Of a DNA stretch of 64,000 bases, positions 61,240 to 64,000 are shown piece by piece (positions within the stretch are counted from its first letter, which is position 1; each line of letters starts with the position of its first letter). Source of the DNA: Streptomyces sp. MspMP-M5 (GTDB lineage Bacteria > Actinomycetota > Actinomycetes > Streptomycetales > Streptomycetaceae); assembly GCF_000373585.1 (NCBI RefSeq), contig NZ_KB891951.1, positions 82,026-146,025 on the forward strand, written 5' to 3'. Position numbers and translations under genes: made by a program. The notes beneath the pieces are model-generated. The model was not told where the DNA came from, did not search any database, and worked only from the letters and a program-made list of their open reading frames with translations.

Positions 61240-62025
61240 TCAGACGGGGCGGGCCGCCAGCCCGTCCAACGACGCCAGCAGCCCGGGAAGTTCGGGCCCT
61301 CGGCCCACCGGGTGCACCTGCCCGGGCTCCTCGTCCAGCAGGACGAACGCGATGTCGTCGGTGCGGGCCACCATGCTCCAGCCGGGCCCGTCGACCCGCA
61401 GCGTACGGGCCTCGCCGGCGGCGAACGACGACCGCACCCGGCCGGGCGGCGGCGGCTCGGCGACGTAGCCGCGGGCCTGCGCCAGCACTCGCCGCACGCC
61501 CGGGTGCCGCTCCTCGCCGGGCTCCGCGAAGGAGACCTCCTCATCCTCCACCTGGGCCCGCCAGGACGCCCACTGCAGGGCTATCTCGTCCGCGCCCAGC
61601 CGCCGCTGGGCCGGCCCCCAGTCCGCGGCGTCCGGCGGTACCAGCGGCGCCCGGTCGCCCTCCTGCGGCTCCGGATCGTGCGGCTCCGGCACCCCGGGCG
61701 CCGCCACCGCGAGGGCCAGCGGCCACCCCGGGAGCGCCACGACGATGCCGTCCTCGCCCGGTGACAGGTCGTACTCCATGCCGCAGTCCCAGGCCGCGAT
61801 CGCACAGGCCACCAGCGACACGTCCTCGGTGGCGACGGTCCAGCGCGCCCCCGTGCCGTCCTGGCCGAGGACCAGCCCGTAGCCCTCCGCGTAGGGCTCG
61901 AGGCCGAGGCCCGCACACACCTCGGGGTAGTCGTCGCCGAGCACGCTCGGGAACTGCGCGGGCGTCAGCAGCACCGCCGTCAGCACGAACAGCTGGTCGC
62001 TGTCGGCGCTCTCGGTCGTCGGCAC
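61240..62025 (-). CDS. hypothetical cytoplasmic protein
   Basis: 261-residue acidic protein without signal peptide or membrane segment. It contains two similar halves: SDQLFVLTAVLLTPAQFPSV with WTVATEDVSLVACAIAAW, and SFAAGEARTLRVDGPGWSMV with RTDDIAFVLLDEEPGQ. This suggests two β-rich domains with a charged linker. GGAGG lies about 6-10 bases before GTG 62025. Family not recognised by eye; it looks like a Streptomyces-conserved hypothetical. Confidence 0.75.
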   Translation of the reverse strand: MPTTESADSDQLFVLTAVLLTPAQFPSVLGDDYPEVCAGLGLEPYAEGYGLVLGQDGTGARWTVATEDVSLVACAIAAWDCGMEYDLSPGEDGIVVALPGWPLALAVAAPGVPEPHDPEPQEGDRAPLVPPDAADWGPAQRRLGADEIALQWASWRAQVEDEEVSFAEPGEERHPGVRRVLAQARGYVAEPPPPGRVRSSFAAGEARTLRVDGPGWSMVARTDDIAFVLLDEEPGQVHPVGRGPELPGLLASLDGLAARPV

Positions 62026-62286
62026 GCCGGGCCTCCCTCCACTAAGGTCCGCACTTCGCCGCGCACCCTAATTGGCCGGGTGCGGCCTTGTCACCAGCCG
62101 TACGCTGCGACGATGCCATCCCGTGACGTCGGTGAAGGAGCCGTGGAGGACCCCGCCCGCCGACGCCCCGGCCATCTCGCGTAGAAATCCGGCCATTGCG
62201 GCCCCCGGCCCCTCGCCCGGAACGGTGCGGCAGTGCACCCGCGCCCGTACTGTGGGAACTTCGGCCGACGAAGGGACGGACAACAG

Positions 62287-63201
62287 GTGCGGCGCTACGA
62301 CTGGTTGCGGGAGATCCAACGGCTCGATCCGGAGCGTGACTTCCTGCGGATCCACCGCATCACCTACGCCCACGAATTCCCGTGGGACATCACCAGGGCG
62401 CTGGAACTGGCGCTCTACCGCACCTACGCGGTGCCGAGCATCGGACGGCTGCTCGCCGAGACCGGAGAGCTGACGGACCGTACGCAGAAGCGCTACGACG
62501 ACACCGTCCTCCTCCTGGACACCGTCGTGGAGCACGGCTTCGACGCCGGCGACGGCCGGACCGCGATCCGCCGCATCAACCAGATGCACCGCAGCTACGA
62601 CATCACCAACGACGACATGCGCTACGTCCTGTGCACCTTCGTGGTGGTGCCGATCCGCTGGATCGACCAGTACGGCTGGCGGCCGCTGAGCGAGCACGAG
62701 AAGCGCGCCATGGCTGCCTACTACCGCACCCTCGGCCGCCACATGGGGATCGCCGACATCCCGCGGACCCACGAGGAGTTCGCCAAGTGCCTGGACGCCT
62801 ACGAGGAGGCGCACTTCGGCTGGGACGCCGGCGCCCGCCGGGTGGCCGACGCCTCCCTGGACCTGATGGCGGGCTGGTACGGACCGCTCGCCCCGGTGGT
62901 GCGCGCCGCGAGCAAGGCCCTCCTGGACGACGCGCTGCTGGACACCTTCGGCTACGACCGGCCCCGGCCAGCGGTGCGGACCGCGGTGCGCACCGCCCTG
63001 AAGCTGCGGGCCAGGGCCGTACGGCTGCTCCCGCCGCGCCGTACTCCCCACTACTCCCGGCAGAACCCGGAGATCAAGGGCTACCCCGACGGCTACCGCG
63101 TCGCCGAGCTCGGGACCTTCCCCACGCCCCGCCGGCTGGGCAGTTGCCCCGTTCACCCCGTGGGCGGCGACGCTTCCCAGGGGGACCCGGCTTCGTCCTG
63201 A
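62287..63201 (+). CDS. MpaB/DUF2236-type oxygenase-like protein
   Basis: 304-residue helical protein. The pattern RYDWLREIQRLDPERDFLRI, HRITYAHEFPWDITRALELA, MHRSYDITNDDMRYVL, FVVVPIRWIDQYGWRPL and PRTHEEFAKCLDAYE is that of DUF2236 (MpaB/latex-clearing-protein-type heme proteins). Conserved His and Arg residues could hold heme b; an enzymatic activity is not established. The GTG at 62287 was chosen over ATG 62233 since the added residues look non-coding. Stands alone. Confidence 0.82.
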   Translation: MRRYDWLREIQRLDPERDFLRIHRITYAHEFPWDITRALELALYRTYAVPSIGRLLAETGELTDRTQKRYDDTVLLLDTVVEHGFDAGDGRTAIRRINQMHRSYDITNDDMRYVLCTFVVVPIRWIDQYGWRPLSEHEKRAMAAYYRTLGRHMGIADIPRTHEEFAKCLDAYEEAHFGWDAGARRVADASLDLMAGWYGPLAPVVRAASKALLDDALLDTFGYDRPRPAVRTAVRTALKLRARAVRLLPPRRTPHYSRQNPEIKGYPDGYRVAELGTFPTPRRLGSCPVHPVGGDASQGDPASS

Positions 63202-63224
63202 GGGGGTGCGGCCGCCGGGGCGCC

Positions 63225-63836
63225 TCACCCCTGGCGGACCGCCATTGCCAGATAGCGGGCGTCCTCGTCGACGTACCGGATGAGGTCCCAGCCGCTGCCG
63301 GCCAGAAGGGGACGCAGGTTGGGTTCGGCCCTGAGGTCGTCGGGGGTGAGCGGGTGCCCCTTGCGGGCCGCGAGGGCCGCCCGCCCGACGGGGTGGAAGA
63401 GCGCGAGCCGGCCACCGGGGCGGACCACCCTGGCGAGTTCGGCCAGCCCGGCCCCGGAGTCGGGCAGATGGGAGATCAGCCCGGCGCCGAACACCGCGTC
63501 CAGCGCGGCGGACGACAGCGGCAGCCGGGTCACATCGGCGTGCAGCAGGGCCGCGCAGGCGTCGCGTCCGGCCCGTACGGCGGCCGCCAGCATCTCCGGG
63601 GTGAGATCGGCGCCCAGGACCGTTCCGCGGGCGCCCACGGCCGCTCTGAGGGCCGGCAGGGCGCGTCCGGTGCCGCAGCCGGCGTCCAGCACCCGCTGGC
63701 CCTCCCGCAGGCCCAGTTCGGCCACGCCGGCGGCATAGGCGGGGCCGTCGCCGGGGAACTTGGCGTCCCAGCCGGCGGCGCGGGCGCCGAAGAACGCGCG
63801 GACGTCGTGCGGCTGACTGGTGGGCAGGCCGTTCAT
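63225..63836 (-). CDS. class I SAM-dependent methyltransferase
   Basis: 203-residue methyltransferase, UbiE/Methyltransf_11 type. Motif I is QRVLDAGCGTGRALPAL (about 48-64), acidic residue in VLGADLTPEML, motif II-like LLHADVTRLPLSSAALDAVF, and ARVVRPGGRLALFHP. The ATG at 63836 shares four bases with the stop of the upstream membrane protein gene (ATGA), and GAGGAG lies 5 bases before it. Substrate unknown. Confidence 0.9.
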   Translation of the reverse strand: MNGLPTSQPHDVRAFFGARAAGWDAKFPGDGPAYAAGVAELGLREGQRVLDAGCGTGRALPALRAAVGARGTVLGADLTPEMLAAAVRAGRDACAALLHADVTRLPLSSAALDAVFGAGLISHLPDSGAGLAELARVVRPGGRLALFHPVGRAALAARKGHPLTPDDLRAEPNLRPLLAGSGWDLIRYVDEDARYLAMAVRQG

Positions 63837-64000
63837 CGGTCTCCTCGGGGTGCGGTGGGACGGTGGGCCAGCGGCGCGGTGACGGCGTAGAGGACGCCCG
63901 CGACGAGCAGCGCGGCCACCACCCCGATGTTCATGGCGCCCGGTGTGCCGTGCGCGGCGCGGTCGGTGAGCAGGAACCCCACGACCCGGGCGATGTGGGG
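63833..64000 (-). CDS. membrane protein C-terminus, possibly MFS transporter (N-terminus beyond window)
   Basis: The last 55 residues of a gene entering from the right edge: a short loop, then VGFLLTD, a polar turn (RAAHGTPGAMN), a final helix (IGVVAALLVAGVLYAVTAPL) and a polar tail ending in RPTAPRGDR. This looks like the last helices of a transporter such as MFS. It overlaps the methyltransferase start by ATGA, so the two are in one operon. Confidence 0.65.
   Translation of the reverse strand, partial: PHIARVVGFLLTDRAAHGTPGAMNIGVVAALLVAGVLYAVTAPLAHRPTAPRGDR

Overview
The window is very GC-rich actinobacterial chromosome, almost certainly Streptomyces or a close relative such as Kitasatospora. 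The signs are strong G/C third-position bias, frequent GTG starts, stop/start overlaps of the GTGA or ATGA type, and marker genes typical of the group: an ergothioneine egtABCD operon, an LysX-type lysyl-tRNA synthetase/lysyl-phosphatidylglycerol synthase, an S1E (streptogrisin-like) protease, tandem Family 2B encapsulins and many secreted hydrolases. No rRNA, tRNA, CRISPR array, transposase or phage gene was seen.

Layout. 1-6.8 kb: amino acid permease, dodecin, UspA protein and PAS-LuxR regulator (all minus), divergent from a self-sufficient CYP102-type P450-reductase fusion. 6.9-10.1 kb: two unrelated secreted phospholipase C-type enzymes around a membrane-anchored trypsin-like protease. 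10.2-14.6 kb: egtABCD. 14.8-18.7 kb: AlaA-like aminotransferase divergent from an HxlR regulator, a phosphotransferase and an XRE/MmyB regulator. 18.9-22.3 kb: quinone oxidoreductase plus two acyl-CoA dehydrogenases. 22.3-26.5 kb: envelope and secreted proteins. 26.7-31.8 kb: a five-gene NikABCDE/Dpp-type ABC importer whose 5' region carries a 17-bp dyad resembling a Nur (nickel) box. 31.9-39.3 kb: thioesterase, DeoR regulator, a ~565-bp imperfect inverted repeat, a C-terminal MFS transporter remnant, then an operon of two FGGY kinases, a histidine phosphatase and a 2-hydroxyacid dehydrogenase. 39.4-47.2 kb: LysX, an Ig-like lipoprotein and cell-wall/secreted enzymes. 47.4-53.2 kb: two Family 2B encapsulin shell genes downstream of a xylulokinase and a CE7 acetylxylan esterase, all on the minus strand. 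53.4-64 kb: proline-rich membrane protein, homocysteine methyltransferase, YceI fusion, SWIM/SNF2 pair, MpaB-type oxygenase, methyltransferase and the end of a membrane protein.

How parts work together. The most notable block is 47.4-53.2 kb: acetylxylan esterase, xylulokinase and two divergent encapsulin shell proteins with cyclic-nucleotide-binding-type domains. It suggests a pentose-related protein nanocompartment with a mixed shell, although this xylulokinase has no N-terminal extension that could serve as a loading tag. The second is the sugar/polyol block at 32.5-39.3 kb. Its presumed transporter survives only as a C-terminal fragment, right next to an inverted repeat in which both arms keep a near-perfect inner hairpin although their stem sequences differ. 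Several divergent gene pairs (PAS-LuxR/P450, HxlR/aminotransferase, nik operon, yceI) have clear dyads that are good operator candidates.

All calls rest on reading the sequence and family knowledge. No database search was run, and start codons were chosen from ribosome-binding sites, overlaps and codon use.
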